This document shows positions 53,321-61,690 of a DNA stretch of 64,000 nucleotides, one piece after another. Both the position numbers and the translations under genes were made by a program. A model generated the notes under the pieces. That model was not told the DNA's origin. It saw only the letters and a list, made by a program, of their open reading frames with translations, and did no database searches. Every line of letters begins with the position of its first letter. The first letter of the stretch is position 1. The stretch covers positions 85,926 to 149,925 of the forward strand of contig NZ_QVMJ01000024.1 of NCBI RefSeq assembly GCF_010500955.1, read 5' to 3'. The DNA comes from Bacteroides sp. 519. Lineage in GTDB: Bacteria > Bacteroidota > Bacteroidia > Bacteroidales > Bacteroidaceae.

Positions 53321-53338
53321 AGAGGTTTTCAAACCTCT
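53321..53338 (-). promoter_or_regulatory. 5' leader hairpin of clpP (AGAGGTTT/AAACCTCT)
   Basis: AGAGGTTT pairs with AAACCTCT across a TC loop. On the minus strand it is followed by TTTTGTTTTAATT and lies between the clpP -7 box and its ATG. It could be an attenuator, a stabilising 5' cap or a terminator for transcripts from tig. Confidence 0.55.
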
Positions 53339-53354
53339 CATTTTTTCAAGTAAA

Positions 53355-53362
53355 CAAAACTA
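53355..53362 (-). promoter_or_regulatory. Candidate -7 box TAGTTTTG for clpP
   Basis: On the minus strand this reads TAGTTTTG, 63 bases before the clpP start. Confidence 0.45.
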
Positions 53363-53462
53363 CAAAAATAAATCAATTTATTGCCTACATTGTTTATGCC
53401 AAAACTTGAAAACTCAGATTAAAAAGTAGCTGTTTAGGTAAATTTAAGACGAAGTGACAGAG

Positions 53463-53569
53463 AAAGGAGGTAAAGTGAGGTAAAAGGAGGTAGAGTGAGG
53501 TAAAGGAGGTAAAGTAACTATTGCATGGATACTTTACCTCCTTTTACCTCACTCTACCTCCTTACTTCT
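53463..53569. repeat. AGGTAAA inverted word array with TTGCATGG spacer
   Basis: The left arm is GGAGGTAAAGTGAGGTA-type words (53463-53516). The spacer contains TTGCATGG (53521-53528), six bases of the core. The right arm is TACCTCC, TTTTACCTCAC words (53530-53569). It joins the tig stop (53570-53572). Confidence 0.88.
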
Positions 53570-54931
53570 TTACTTCTCTTCAAATAATTTATTGAATTCG
53601 TCGAGTGATACAGTTTTATCTTGCAATTTTACTTTTGCTTTCAAAGCGCCTGCAAGTTTAGACTCAACTGCACGATTTACCAAGCCATCTACGCTTTCTT
53701 TCTTTTTCAACATTTCTTTAGCGTAATTGTCAAGGATATCATCTGGAACAGTCATCATGCCATATTGTGCAAATTGAGCTCTGGTTGCTTCTTTTGCCAT
53801 ATTGATAACATCTTCCTGCTCTACTTTAATTTCGTATTCTTTTACCAGCTTTTCTTTAATCAGATGCCAGGTTAATTCTTCAAGGCTCTTTTCGTAGTTT
53901 TCATCTACAAAGCTTTCGCCTTTATCTTCGTTATTTAAAAGCATTACTCGTTTAAGCAGTGCATCGGGGAATTCCAGTTTACCCACCTTTGTTTCCAACA
54001 TTTCACGGGCATCCAACAAGAAGCGGTAATCGCTATCGGCAACAAACTGAGAAGCAACGGCTTCTTTTATTTTGTTACGAAATTCTTCTTCGGTTTTTAC
54101 TGTACCTTCACCAAATACCTGATCAAAGATATCCTGGTTCAGTTCGCCATCAACAAAACGGGTGATTTCTTCTACCTGATAGCTGAAATCTGATTTTAGT
54201 TCGGCAACTTGTTCTTTTTCTACATGTAACAGAGAAGCTATTTCGGCTTCATGACCATTAAATGCGTTGAATGGATTGAATACGATCACATCATTTACTT
54301 TTGCATCGTTAAATAATGCTTTCTGATCGTCGTTCTTCATGTAAGCAGGCATAATAACTGCGCCTTCTACCTGAATGCCACCTTCTTTAGTGCTTCCGTT
54401 TTCATCTAATTCAGCAATAAGACCTTTCAGCATGTCTTTATCCTGATAAGTATCTACCTTTTCATAGTTTCCGCTACGTTGAGTGTAATTTTTGATTTGG
54501 CTATCAACCATTTCATCTGTAACGTCTATATTATAATAAGGAACTTTGTCTTTATTGGTAGCTTCTACTGTAAATTCGGGAGCCAATGCTATATCGAACA
54601 GGAATTCAAATTCTTCCATTGTATCGAAGTCAATAGCTGCCTGTTTTTCTTCGTTAGGTAGTGGCTCGCCTAACATATTTATGTTATTATCTTTGATATA
54701 AGCAAAGAGTTTATCCGAAATTATTTTGTTTATCTCTTCGCCCATTACCGACTTTTCATACATCTTTTTTACAAGGCTCATCGGAACCATTCCTTTACGA
54801 AATCCCGGCATCTGTACTTTTTGGCGTAGTGACTTCAGAGATTTCTCTACTTGTTCCTGATAATCAGATTTCTCAATCTTTAATGTAAGCAATGCGCTCA
54901 CTTTGTCAATGTTTTGCAATGAAATGTTCAT
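53570..54931 (-). CDS. tig: Trigger factor chaperone
   Basis: A 453-residue protein with the ribosome-binding signature (GFRKGMVPMSLVKK, about 43-56), a central FKBP-like region that is weakly conserved as in this phylum, and a helical C-terminal substrate-binding part. It meets nascent chains at the ribosome exit. It is the first gene of the tig-clpP-clpX-recQ run and has a TAATTTTG box upstream. Confidence 0.92.
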   Translation of the reverse strand: MNISLQNIDKVSALLTLKIEKSDYQEQVEKSLKSLRQKVQMPGFRKGMVPMSLVKKMYEKSVMGEEINKIISDKLFAYIKDNNINMLGEPLPNEEKQAAIDFDTMEEFEFLFDIALAPEFTVEATNKDKVPYYNIDVTDEMVDSQIKNYTQRSGNYEKVDTYQDKDMLKGLIAELDENGSTKEGGIQVEGAVIMPAYMKNDDQKALFNDAKVNDVIVFNPFNAFNGHEAEIASLLHVEKEQVAELKSDFSYQVEEITRFVDGELNQDIFDQVFGEGTVKTEEEFRNKIKEAVASQFVADSDYRFLLDAREMLETKVGKLEFPDALLKRVMLLNNEDKGESFVDENYEKSLEELTWHLIKEKLVKEYEIKVEQEDVINMAKEATRAQFAQYGMMTVPDDILDNYAKEMLKKKESVDGLVNRAVESKLAGALKAKVKLQDKTVSLDEFNKLFEEK

Positions 54932-54955
54932 TCCGACAGTTATTTAATTGTTTAT

Positions 54956-54991
54956 TAGTAGCTAGTAGTTAGTAGATGGTAGTTAGTACTA
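54956..54991. repeat. TAGTAGT heptamer array, single arm
   Basis: Words TAGTAGC, TAGTAGT, TAGTAGA and TAGTTAG lie 24 bases upstream of the tig start codon. This is the only array of the group at a 5' end and has only a rudimentary opposing part (TAGTACTACATCTA). Confidence 0.8.
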
Positions 54992-55010
54992 CATCTATCA
55001 ATTTAGCGTG

Positions 55011-55018
55011 CAAAATTA
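55011..55018 (-). promoter_or_regulatory. Candidate -7 box TAATTTTG for tig
   Basis: On the minus strand this reads TAATTTTG, 80 bases before the tig start. The TAGTAGT array would be in the 5' leader. Confidence 0.45.
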
Positions 55019-55203
55019 GTGTTAATCTTTTAATTATCAAATAACATGCACAATTTATTCCTTCATCGGAAACACAGGACAGAAAAAAAGAATAAAAAAA
55101 ATTGTTATATCAGAATTAATGCGTTTCTTTGTCGCGGAATAATGGCGTAATAGCAGTATGATTTCTATTACAAGTTTTTACTTTCCGTTTAGAACGCATT
55201 TGT

Positions 55204-55257
55204 AAACTCTCTGTTTTTAAATCCCTCTTCTTGCCATACTTCCGGAGAGTTTTTTTA
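55204..55257 (+). promoter_or_regulatory. Terminator-like hairpin in the leader of the RRM gene
   Basis: AAACTCTC (55204-55211) pairs with GAGAGTTT (55245-55252), followed by a T run to 55257 and then by the RRM start codon at 55285. It looks like an intrinsic terminator in a 5' leader. The rest of the 353-base gap 54932-55284 is AT-rich; the upstream part 55090-55200 has no frame and could encode a short RNA that ends here (inference). Confidence 0.5.
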
Positions 55258-55284
55258 TTTAATTATTTATTTTTTTATTTCACT

Positions 55285-55530
55285 ATGAACATTTATGTAG
55301 GAAACCTTAACTATCGTGTTAGGGAAGCAGATTTGCAGCAAGTATTAGAAGATTATGGTACTGTAACTTCAGTTAAAGTTGTTACTGACCGCGAAACTGG
55401 CAGATCTAAAGGTTTTGGATTTGTTGAAATGGCTGACGACCAAGAAGCTGCAAAAGCTATCTCTGAACTTAATGGTGCCGAATTTGAAGGACGCACTATG
55501 GTAGTAAAAGAAGCAAGACCTAAATTCTAA
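55285..55530 (+). CDS. RRM-type RNA-binding protein
   Basis: An 81-residue single RNA-recognition-motif protein. RNP2 is IYVGNL (residues 2-7) and RNP1 is KGFGFVEM (about 42-49), the usual pattern. Start 55285 (MNIYVGN) matches the family; a longer frame from 55231 would translate the T-rich leader. Such proteins in Bacteroidales bind RNA broadly and affect gene expression; many have long leaders. It ends in a strong terminator. Confidence 0.92.
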   Translation: MNIYVGNLNYRVREADLQQVLEDYGTVTSVKVVTDRETGRSKGFGFVEMADDQEAAKAISELNGAEFEGRTMVVKEARPKF

Positions 55531-55557
55531 ATATATTTTTAGAAGCTATGTTATTTT

Positions 55558-55588
55558 AAAGCCCCTGCCGGAAACGGCAAGGGCTTTT
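55558..55588 (+). terminator. Rho-independent terminator of the RRM gene
   Basis: AAGCCCCTGCCG pairs with CGGCAAGGGCTT over a GAAA tetraloop, followed by TTTTGTCTTTTT. It lies 28 bases after the stop. Confidence 0.92.
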
Positions 55589-55626
55589 GTCTTTTTAAAG
55601 CTAGAGGTGGTTGATTGTGCTGTTTT

Positions 55627-55736
55627 ATCCTACTGGGATAAAGGCTTTCGCCTACCGGGATAAACCGTTTATCCTACCGGGATGAAGACTTCATCCTACC
55701 GGGAGAAAAGCGTTATCCTACCGGGATGAAAATAAT
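55627..55736. repeat. 22 bp-period palindromic array (ATCCTACCGGGAT)
   Basis: Five units of exactly 22 bp begin at 55627, 55649, 55671, 55693 and 55715. Each holds ATCCTACCGGGAT or a variant, followed by a nine-base variable part. The half-sites ATCC and GGAT are symmetric. It occupies the gap between the RRM terminator and the lptB stop (55752). Confidence 0.93.
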
Positions 55737-55751
55737 TACAAAATTACTTTA

Positions 55752-56513
55752 TTAATCATTGAGCTGGAAATCCTTTCTGCGCAAAACAAAGCTGTTACTT
55801 AAGTACTTCTCGCGCACAATTTGGTTTTCGGCCAATTCTTCCGGAGTACCTTGGAAGAGGATTTTACCTTCGAACAACAGGTATGCTCTATCGGTAATGC
55901 TTAGCGTTTCCTGCACATTATGGTCGGTAATTAAGATACCGATATTTTTATCTTTCAGTTTCCACACAATTTGCTGAATATCTTCTACGGCAATAGGGTC
56001 TACTCCGGCAAAAGGTTCGTCTAACATAATAAATTTGGGGTCGATAGCCAAACAACGGGCTATTTCTGTACGGCGCCGTTCGCCCCCCGAGAGTTGGTTA
56101 CCTTTGTTTTTACGCACCTTCCCAAGACGGAATTCTGCAATAAGGCTTTCAAGTTTATCTTTCTGATAATCTTTGGGTTTATTGGTCATTTCAAGAACAG
56201 AGGCAATATTATCTTCTACAGTCATCTGCCTGAATACGGATGCTTCTTGCGCCAGGTATCCAATACCGGTACGGGCTCTTTTATAAACAGGATAGTTGGT
56301 TATTTCAAGATCGTCAAGGAAAATACGCCCTTCGTTGGCAATAACCAAGCCTACTGTCATGTAAAAAGAAGTTGTTTTACCGGCACCGTTGGGTCCTAGT
56401 AATCCTACAATTTCTCCCTGTTTCACATCGAAAGAAACATGATTAACAACAGTTCGTTTTCCGTATTTTTTTACCAGGTCTTCTGCACGAAGAACTATTC
56501 TACTCTCTTCCAT
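55752..56513 (-). CDS. lptB: LPS export ABC transporter ATPase LptB
   Basis: A 253-residue ATPase: Walker A GPNGAGKTT (about 39-47), signature LSGGERRRTEIAR, Walker B FIMLDEPFAGVDP, and the LptB hallmark LAQEASVFRQMTVEDNI. It drives lipopolysaccharide extraction from the inner membrane. It is divergent from the mlaE-mlaF operon. Confidence 0.96.
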   Translation of the reverse strand: MEESRIVLRAEDLVKKYGKRTVVNHVSFDVKQGEIVGLLGPNGAGKTTSFYMTVGLVIANEGRIFLDDLEITNYPVYKRARTGIGYLAQEASVFRQMTVEDNIASVLEMTNKPKDYQKDKLESLIAEFRLGKVRKNKGNQLSGGERRRTEIARCLAIDPKFIMLDEPFAGVDPIAVEDIQQIVWKLKDKNIGILITDHNVQETLSITDRAYLLFEGKILFQGTPEELAENQIVREKYLSNSFVLRRKDFQLND

Positions 56514-56544
56514 ATCCTCATTTATTTGCTTTCATTATATTGGG

Positions 56545-56552
56545 CAAATGTA
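56545..56552 (-). promoter_or_regulatory. Candidate -7 box TACATTTG for lptB
   Basis: On the minus strand this reads TACATTTG, 32 bases before the lptB start. Confidence 0.5.
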
Positions 56553-56574
56553 GTAAAAATCGGCTAAAATAATG

Positions 56575-56582
56575 TACATTTG
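56575..56582 (+). promoter_or_regulatory. Candidate -7 box TACATTTG for mlaE
   Basis: The same octamer as the lptB box, on the opposite strand, 35 bases before the mlaE start. The two promoters would overlap back to back. Confidence 0.5.
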
Positions 56583-56616
56583 CGTGCAAATAGTATAGTT
56601 GTAACTCGTAATTAAC

Positions 56617-57360
56617 ATGTTCAAAGCACTTAAAACAGTTGGAAGATATATTTTGTTAATGAAACGCACTTTTGCCCGTCCAGAAAGGTTGCGAATGTAT
56701 TTTAAACAATATATTAAGGAGATTGATCAGCTGGGTATTAACTCGATAGGGATTGTATTATTGATTTCTTTCTTTATTGGCGCAGTTATTACCATACAGA
56801 TTAAATACAATATTGAAAGCCCGTGGATGCCGCGGTGGACGGTTGGGTATGTAACCCGTGAAATCATGTTACTTGAGTTTTCGTCTTCTATTATGTGTTT
56901 GATTCTTGCTGGTAAGGTAGGGTCGAACATTGCCTCCGAGCTGGGTACCATGCGCATCACCCAACAAATTGATGCACTGGAAACGATGGGAGTAAATTCG
57001 GCTTCTTATCTTATACTACCCAAAATTGTTGCGATGCTTACAATAATTCCTGCCCTGGTAATCTTTAGTATTTTTGCTGGGGTTATCGGTGCTTTTGCAA
57101 CCTGCTGGTTTGGAGGGATTATGATGGCAACCGACCTGCAATATGGTTTACAATATATGTTTGTAGAGCGGTTTATATGGGTTGGCATTATTAAATCTGT
57201 TTTCTTTGCACATATTATTGCCAGTGTATCGGCATTTTTTGGCTACACGGTCGAAGGTGGTTCTATCGAAGTGGGAAAGGCTTCAACAAATTCGGTAGTA
57301 TCTAGTAGCGTTTTGATATTATTTGCCGATTTAATTTTAACCAAACTCTTAACAGCATGA
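56617..57360 (+). CDS. mlaE: MlaE-type lipid ABC transporter permease
   Basis: A 247-residue permease of the MlaE family with about five TM segments and the motif SNIASELGTMRITQQIDALETMGV (shortened: GSNIASELGTM, EQIDALE-type). It moves phospholipids between inner and outer membrane with MlaF. No MCE-domain (MlaD) gene lies next to it in the window, so the partner must be elsewhere. It overlaps mlaF by four bases. Confidence 0.9.
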   Translation: MFKALKTVGRYILLMKRTFARPERLRMYFKQYIKEIDQLGINSIGIVLLISFFIGAVITIQIKYNIESPWMPRWTVGYVTREIMLLEFSSSIMCLILAGKVGSNIASELGTMRITQQIDALETMGVNSASYLILPKIVAMLTIIPALVIFSIFAGVIGAFATCWFGGIMMATDLQYGLQYMFVERFIWVGIIKSVFFAHIIASVSAFFGYTVEGGSIEVGKASTNSVVSSSVLILFADLILTKLLTA

Positions 57361-58127
57361 TCGAAATTAAAGGATTATATAAGTCATTTGAAGACAAGAA
57401 TGTTTTATCGGATATCAATGCAGTATTCGATGATGGCAAAACAAACCTGATTATCGGACAGAGCGGATCGGGAAAAACTGTTTTACTAAAATGTATAGTA
57501 GGCTTGTTGCAACCGGAAAAAGGAGAGATTCTATACGATCATCGTAACTTTCTGGGGATGAGTAAAAAGGAAAAGAAAAAGCTTAAAGTAGAAATGGGAA
57601 TGATTTTCCAGAGTGCGGCTTTATTCGACTCCATGTCTGTTCTCGACAATGTAATGTTTCCATTGGATATGTTTAGCAACGAAACATTAAGAGAACGCAA
57701 AAGAAGAGCAATGCTCTGTTTGGATCGTGTTAACTTATCGGATGCACACAATAAATTCCCCAATGAGCTAAGTGGTGGTATGCAGAAACGTGTTGCCATA
57801 GCCCGTGCCATATCATTGAAACCTAAATATTTGTTTTGCGATGAGCCGAACTCGGGTCTTGACCCCAAAACATCTTTGGTTATTGATGAACTAATACATG
57901 ATATTACCCTGGAATTCAATATGACTACCATTATTAATACGCACGACATGAATTCTGTGATGGGTATCGGAGAGAATATTATCTTTATTTATGAAGGGAA
58001 CAAAGAGTGGTCGGGAAGTAAAGACGATATATTCACCTCAAGTAATGAGCGTCTAAATAACTTTATATTTGCTTCCGACTTGTTTAGAAAGGTAAAAGAA
58101 GTAGAGATTCACAATATTGAGGGATAG
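57357..58127 (+). CDS. mlaF: MlaF-type lipid ABC transporter ATPase
   Basis: A 256-residue ATPase: Walker A GQSGSGKT (about 34-41), signature LSGGMQKRVAIARA, Walker B LFCDEPNSGLDP, H-loop NTHDM. The mlaE overlap supports one transporter. A palindromic terminator follows. Confidence 0.93.
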   Translation: MIEIKGLYKSFEDKNVLSDINAVFDDGKTNLIIGQSGSGKTVLLKCIVGLLQPEKGEILYDHRNFLGMSKKEKKKLKVEMGMIFQSAALFDSMSVLDNVMFPLDMFSNETLRERKRRAMLCLDRVNLSDAHNKFPNELSGGMQKRVAIARAISLKPKYLFCDEPNSGLDPKTSLVIDELIHDITLEFNMTTIINTHDMNSVMGIGENIIFIYEGNKEWSGSKDDIFTSSNERLNNFIFASDLFRKVKEVEIHNIEG

Positions 58128-58139
58128 CATCAATGCCAC

Positions 58140-58175
58140 TTAACCACAGATTAACAGATTATAATCTGTGGTTAA
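58140..58175. terminator. TTAACCACAGATT palindrome between mlaF and der
   Basis: TTAACCACAGATT (58140-58152) pairs with AATCTGTGGTTAA (58163-58175) over a short loop. It lies between convergent genes and would work for both strands. The words (ACAGATT repeated) resemble the dispersed word families. Confidence 0.7.
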
Positions 58176-58193
58176 TATTGACACTTTTTACAT

Positions 58194-59507
58194 TTACTTC
58201 TGACGGATATAAATATGAATCGGAGTTCCTGTCAGGTTCCACTTTTCCCGGATCTTATTTTCCAAAAAGCGTTTATAGGGCTCTTTTACATATTGTGGAA
58301 GATTGGCAAAGAACACAAAAGATGGCACCTGGGTATTAATCAGCTGGGTTATATACTTTATTTTTATATACTTACCCTTTACCGAAGGTGGCGGATATGC
58401 TTCTATCAGAGGTAGCATTTCTTCGTTCAACCGTGCAGTTGGTATCTTCATGTGGCGGTTGTCGTACACCTTTTTAGCTTCTTCAAGTATTTTCAGGATT
58501 CTCTGTTTGGTTGTAGCCGAAGAGAATATAATAGGAAAATCAACAAACGGGGCAAAACGGGTACGGATGGCATTTTCGAACTCCTTAATTACCTTATTGC
58601 TTTTATCTTCAACCAAATCCCATTTATTGATTACTACTACCAGCCCTTTGGCATTTTTTTGTATCAGCGAGAATATGTTCAAATCCTGACTTTCAACGCC
58701 TCGTGTAGCATCAATCATAAGCACACATACATCAGCACCTTCGATTGCACGTATGGAACGTACTACCGAATAATATTCAAGGTCTTCGTTCACCTTGCTT
58801 TTCTTGCGGATTCCGGCTGTATCAACCAGATAGAAATCAAAGCCGAATTTGTTGTAACGGGTGTAGATTGAATCCCGGGTTGTACCTGCTATTTCGGTTA
58901 CAATATTACGTTCTTCGCCTATAAATGCATTAATCAATGAGGATTTACCTGCATTGGGGCGGCCTACTACAGCAAAACGGGGGATATCATCGTCAAGCAA
59001 TTCGGATGCTTCTTTACTGAACTTGCTTACAACCAAATCCAGCAGATCGCCTGTACCGCTTCCGCTTACTGCTGATATGCAATATGGATCGCCTAATCCG
59101 AGACTGTAAAATTCGGGGGCATTATATTGTAAATCGTGATTGTCGGTTTTATTTGCTACTACAATTACCGGCTTCTGTGTTCGGCGTAAAATAGTGGCTA
59201 CCTGCAAATCAAGGTCGGTAACACCATTCATTACATCAACAACAAACAGTATTACATCGGCTTCTTCTACTGCCATCAGTACTTGCTTGCGAATTTCTTC
59301 TTCAAATATATCGTCAGAGTTTACAACCCAACCACCGGTATCAACCACAGAGAACTCTTTACCTATCCATTCGGTTTTTCCGTATTGTCTGTCACGCGTT
59401 GTGCCGGCTTCATCATTTACAATCGCCCTGCGACTTTTTGTCAGCCGATTAAACAATGTAGACTTTCCTACATTAGGTCTTCCAACTATTGCTACTAAGT
59501 TTCCCAT
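58194..59507 (-). CDS. der: Ribosome-assembly GTPase Der (EngA)
   Basis: 437 residues from the start at 59507 (MGNLVAIVGRPN). It has two tandem GTPase domains, each with GRPNVGKST or GRPNAGKSS (G1), DTGG or DTAG (G3) and NKTD or NKWD (G4), then a KH-like C-terminal domain. It is needed for 50S subunit maturation. It is convergent with mlaF and lies downstream of era. Confidence 0.96.
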   Translation of the reverse strand: MGNLVAIVGRPNVGKSTLFNRLTKSRRAIVNDEAGTTRDRQYGKTEWIGKEFSVVDTGGWVVNSDDIFEEEIRKQVLMAVEEADVILFVVDVMNGVTDLDLQVATILRRTQKPVIVVANKTDNHDLQYNAPEFYSLGLGDPYCISAVSGSGTGDLLDLVVSKFSKEASELLDDDIPRFAVVGRPNAGKSSLINAFIGEERNIVTEIAGTTRDSIYTRYNKFGFDFYLVDTAGIRKKSKVNEDLEYYSVVRSIRAIEGADVCVLMIDATRGVESQDLNIFSLIQKNAKGLVVVINKWDLVEDKSNKVIKEFENAIRTRFAPFVDFPIIFSSATTKQRILKILEEAKKVYDNRHMKIPTARLNEEMLPLIEAYPPPSVKGKYIKIKYITQLINTQVPSFVFFANLPQYVKEPYKRFLENKIREKWNLTGTPIHIYIRQK

Positions 59508-59525
59508 AAAAAACAAGTTTTTTTA

Positions 59526-59597
59526 TTTACGATTTTACATTGTATGATCTACAGACTAACTTCAATCGTAAATCGAAAATCGTCTAATCGTAAATTA
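59526..59597. repeat. ATTTACGATT / AATCGTAAAT word array
   Basis: The left part has TTTACGATTTTACA (59527-59540). The right part has AATCGTAAATCG, AAAATCG and AATCGTAAATTA. The halves are complementary although imperfect. The array ends three bases from the era stop (59601-59603). Confidence 0.75.
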
Positions 59598-59600
59598 TTA

Positions 59601-60485
59601 TTAGTCCAATTGATATCCAAAATTGCGCAATTGCTTATCTGAACTGCGCCAATCTTTATCAACTTTCACATAAGTTTCCAGAAATATTGTTTTTCCGAAA
59701 AATCGCTCCAACTCCTTGCGGGCTTCGGTAGCTACTTTCTTTAATGCTTTTCCTTGCTTGCCAATAATAATGCCTTTTTGCGAATCGCGTTCAACATAAA
59801 TAACAGCATGGATATTTATTTTCTTTGTTTCTTCTTTGAATTGTTCAACAACAACTTCTACCGAGTAAGGTATTTCCTTGTCGTAATACAACAGTATCTT
59901 TTCGCGGATAATCTCGGTTACAAAAAAGCGTGCCGGTTTATCCGTCCACTGATCTTTATCGAAATAAGGAGGCGAATCGGGCAGAAGCTCTTTAATGCGC
60001 TTCATTATATATTCGACATTGAATTTAGCCGCTGCCGAGATTGGGATGATTTCGGCCTGCGGCAGAAGTTCTTTCCACGCTTCGACTTTCGCTGTCAGCT
60101 CATCCTGATTACTCAAATCAATCTTATTAATTAATAATAAGATAGGGATTTTCAATGATCGTACTTTATCTATAAATTCATTGTTCTTGTCGGGGGTTTC
60201 AACAACATCTGTCATATAGAGCAAGATATCCGCATCGGTTAATGCTGATTTAGAGAAGTTCAGCATCGACTCCTGAAGCTTATAAGTTGGTTTCAACACC
60301 CCAGGTGTATCAGAGAATACAATCTGCATATCATCGGTATTGTATATCCCCATAATGCGGTGACGGGTGGTTTGTGCCTTAAAAGTGGCAATGGATACCC
60401 TTTCGCCTACCAAGGCATTCATCAGTGTAGATTTTCCTACATTGGGGTTTCCTACTATATTCACAAATCCTGCTTTATGACTCAT
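59601..60485 (-). CDS. era: GTPase Era
   Basis: A 294-residue GTPase: G1 GNPNVGKST (residues 12-20), G3 DTPGV, G4 NKIDL, and the KH domain motif GKQGKALKKVATEARKELE near the C-terminus. It binds the 3' end of 16S rRNA in 30S assembly. It lies between fabH and der with a terminator from fabH upstream. Confidence 0.96.
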   Translation of the reverse strand: MSHKAGFVNIVGNPNVGKSTLMNALVGERVSIATFKAQTTRHRIMGIYNTDDMQIVFSDTPGVLKPTYKLQESMLNFSKSALTDADILLYMTDVVETPDKNNEFIDKVRSLKIPILLLINKIDLSNQDELTAKVEAWKELLPQAEIIPISAAAKFNVEYIMKRIKELLPDSPPYFDKDQWTDKPARFFVTEIIREKILLYYDKEIPYSVEVVVEQFKEETKKINIHAVIYVERDSQKGIIIGKQGKALKKVATEARKELERFFGKTIFLETYVKVDKDWRSSDKQLRNFGYQLD

Positions 60486-60504
60486 ATTGTTCCTAACAAG
60501 ACAA

Positions 60505-60534
60505 AAAAACGCACCGAAATAATAGGATGCGTTT
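60505..60534 (-). terminator. Terminator between fabH and era
   Basis: On the minus strand AAACGCA pairs with TGCGTTT and is followed by seven T residues. It lies 36 bases after the fabH stop and before the era start. Confidence 0.75.
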
Positions 60535-60569
60535 CTTAGTTATTCAATGTTCTATTTTTATATTCAATT

Positions 60570-61580
60570 CTATTCGACAGCCTTTTTGCCGTCGTAACCC
60601 CATTTTACATACACGGCTCCCCAGGTAAATCCGGCACCGAATGCTGTAAAAATCAGGTTATCACCTTTCTTCAACTTGTCTTCGTAATCCCATATACATA
60701 ACGGTAATGTTGCTGCACTGGTATTTCCGTAGCGTTGAATATTTACCATCACTTTTTCCATAGGAAGTTCCATTCTATGGGCAACAGCATCAATGATGCG
60801 CATATTTGCCTGATGGGGTATTATCCAATCCAGATTATCTTTGGAAAGATTGTTTTTCTTTGCAAGGAATTCTGATATATCAGACATGTTTGATACTGCA
60901 TATTTAAACACAGTTCTTCCTTCCTGATAAACACAATGCATGTGATTGTTTATGGTAAAATAAGAGGGAGGGCATACCGAACCACCTGCTTTCATATGTA
61001 GAAAAGGTAAACCTTTACCGTCTGTTCTTAATGCCGAATCAAGAACACCATATTCTTCTGTAGTAGGTTCGAGCATAAATGCTGCTGCACCATCGCCAAA
61101 GATAGGACATGTTGCGCGGTCGGTATAATCTGTTATAGATGACATTTTATCTGCGCCAACAACAATAACCTTTTTATATCTGCCGGAACGAATAAAGCTG
61201 GCACCGGTTTCCATCAAAAAAAGAAAGCCACTACATGCTGCAGACATATCGAATGCATAAGCGTTCTTTAGTCCGACTTTCTCACACAAAATAGATGCTA
61301 CGGATGGAAATATATAATCCGGCGTGCTTGTTGCAACAATGATAAGATCAACGTCTTCCGGGTTTGTGTTTGTCTTCTTTATCAGCTGTTTTACAGCTTT
61401 GCGGGCCATATAGGAAGTTCCTAAACCTTCTTCGTTCAGTATTCTTCTTTCCTTAACCCCGATACGAGTCATAATCCATTCGTCGGTGGTATCAACCATT
61501 CTTGATAGTTCTTCATTGGTGAGAACATAATCCGGAACATATCCGCCAACTCCTGTGATTACTGCGTTTATTTTATCCAT
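60570..61580 (-). CDS. fabH: 3-oxoacyl-ACP synthase III
   Basis: A 336-residue condensing enzyme with the Cys-His-Asn triad: Cys in MSAACSGFLF (about 116), His in IIPHQANMR (about 256) and Asn in RYGNTSAATL (about 286). It starts fatty-acid synthesis from acetyl-CoA. It lies downstream of rpmF; plsX is not in this cluster. Confidence 0.96.
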   Translation of the reverse strand: MDKINAVITGVGGYVPDYVLTNEELSRMVDTTDEWIMTRIGVKERRILNEEGLGTSYMARKAVKQLIKKTNTNPEDVDLIIVATSTPDYIFPSVASILCEKVGLKNAYAFDMSAACSGFLFLMETGASFIRSGRYKKVIVVGADKMSSITDYTDRATCPIFGDGAAAFMLEPTTEEYGVLDSALRTDGKGLPFLHMKAGGSVCPPSYFTINNHMHCVYQEGRTVFKYAVSNMSDISEFLAKKNNLSKDNLDWIIPHQANMRIIDAVAHRMELPMEKVMVNIQRYGNTSAATLPLCIWDYEDKLKKGDNLIFTAFGAGFTWGAVYVKWGYDGKKAVE

Positions 61581-61613
61581 TAGATACGATTTTGGTAGAA
61601 AAACACTCTATTA

Positions 61614-61690
61614 CAAATTTACCATTTACTATTCACCATTTTAATGCTGGTTAGCAAATGGTAAATGGTAAATGGTAAAATGGTAAATTA
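61614..61690. repeat. ATGGTAA inverted word array
   Basis: The left arm is TTACCATTTACTATTCACCATT (61618-61639 in short words). The spacer ATGCTGGTTAGC follows. The right arm is AAATGGTAAATGGTA words (61655-61690). The rpmF stop codon (61688-61690) is inside the last word. Confidence 0.88.

Noticed and set aside
58140..58175. The TTAACCACAGATT palindrome as another mobile repeat
   Set aside because: Position between convergent genes and stem length fit a bidirectional terminator; only the words are reminiscent of the arrays.
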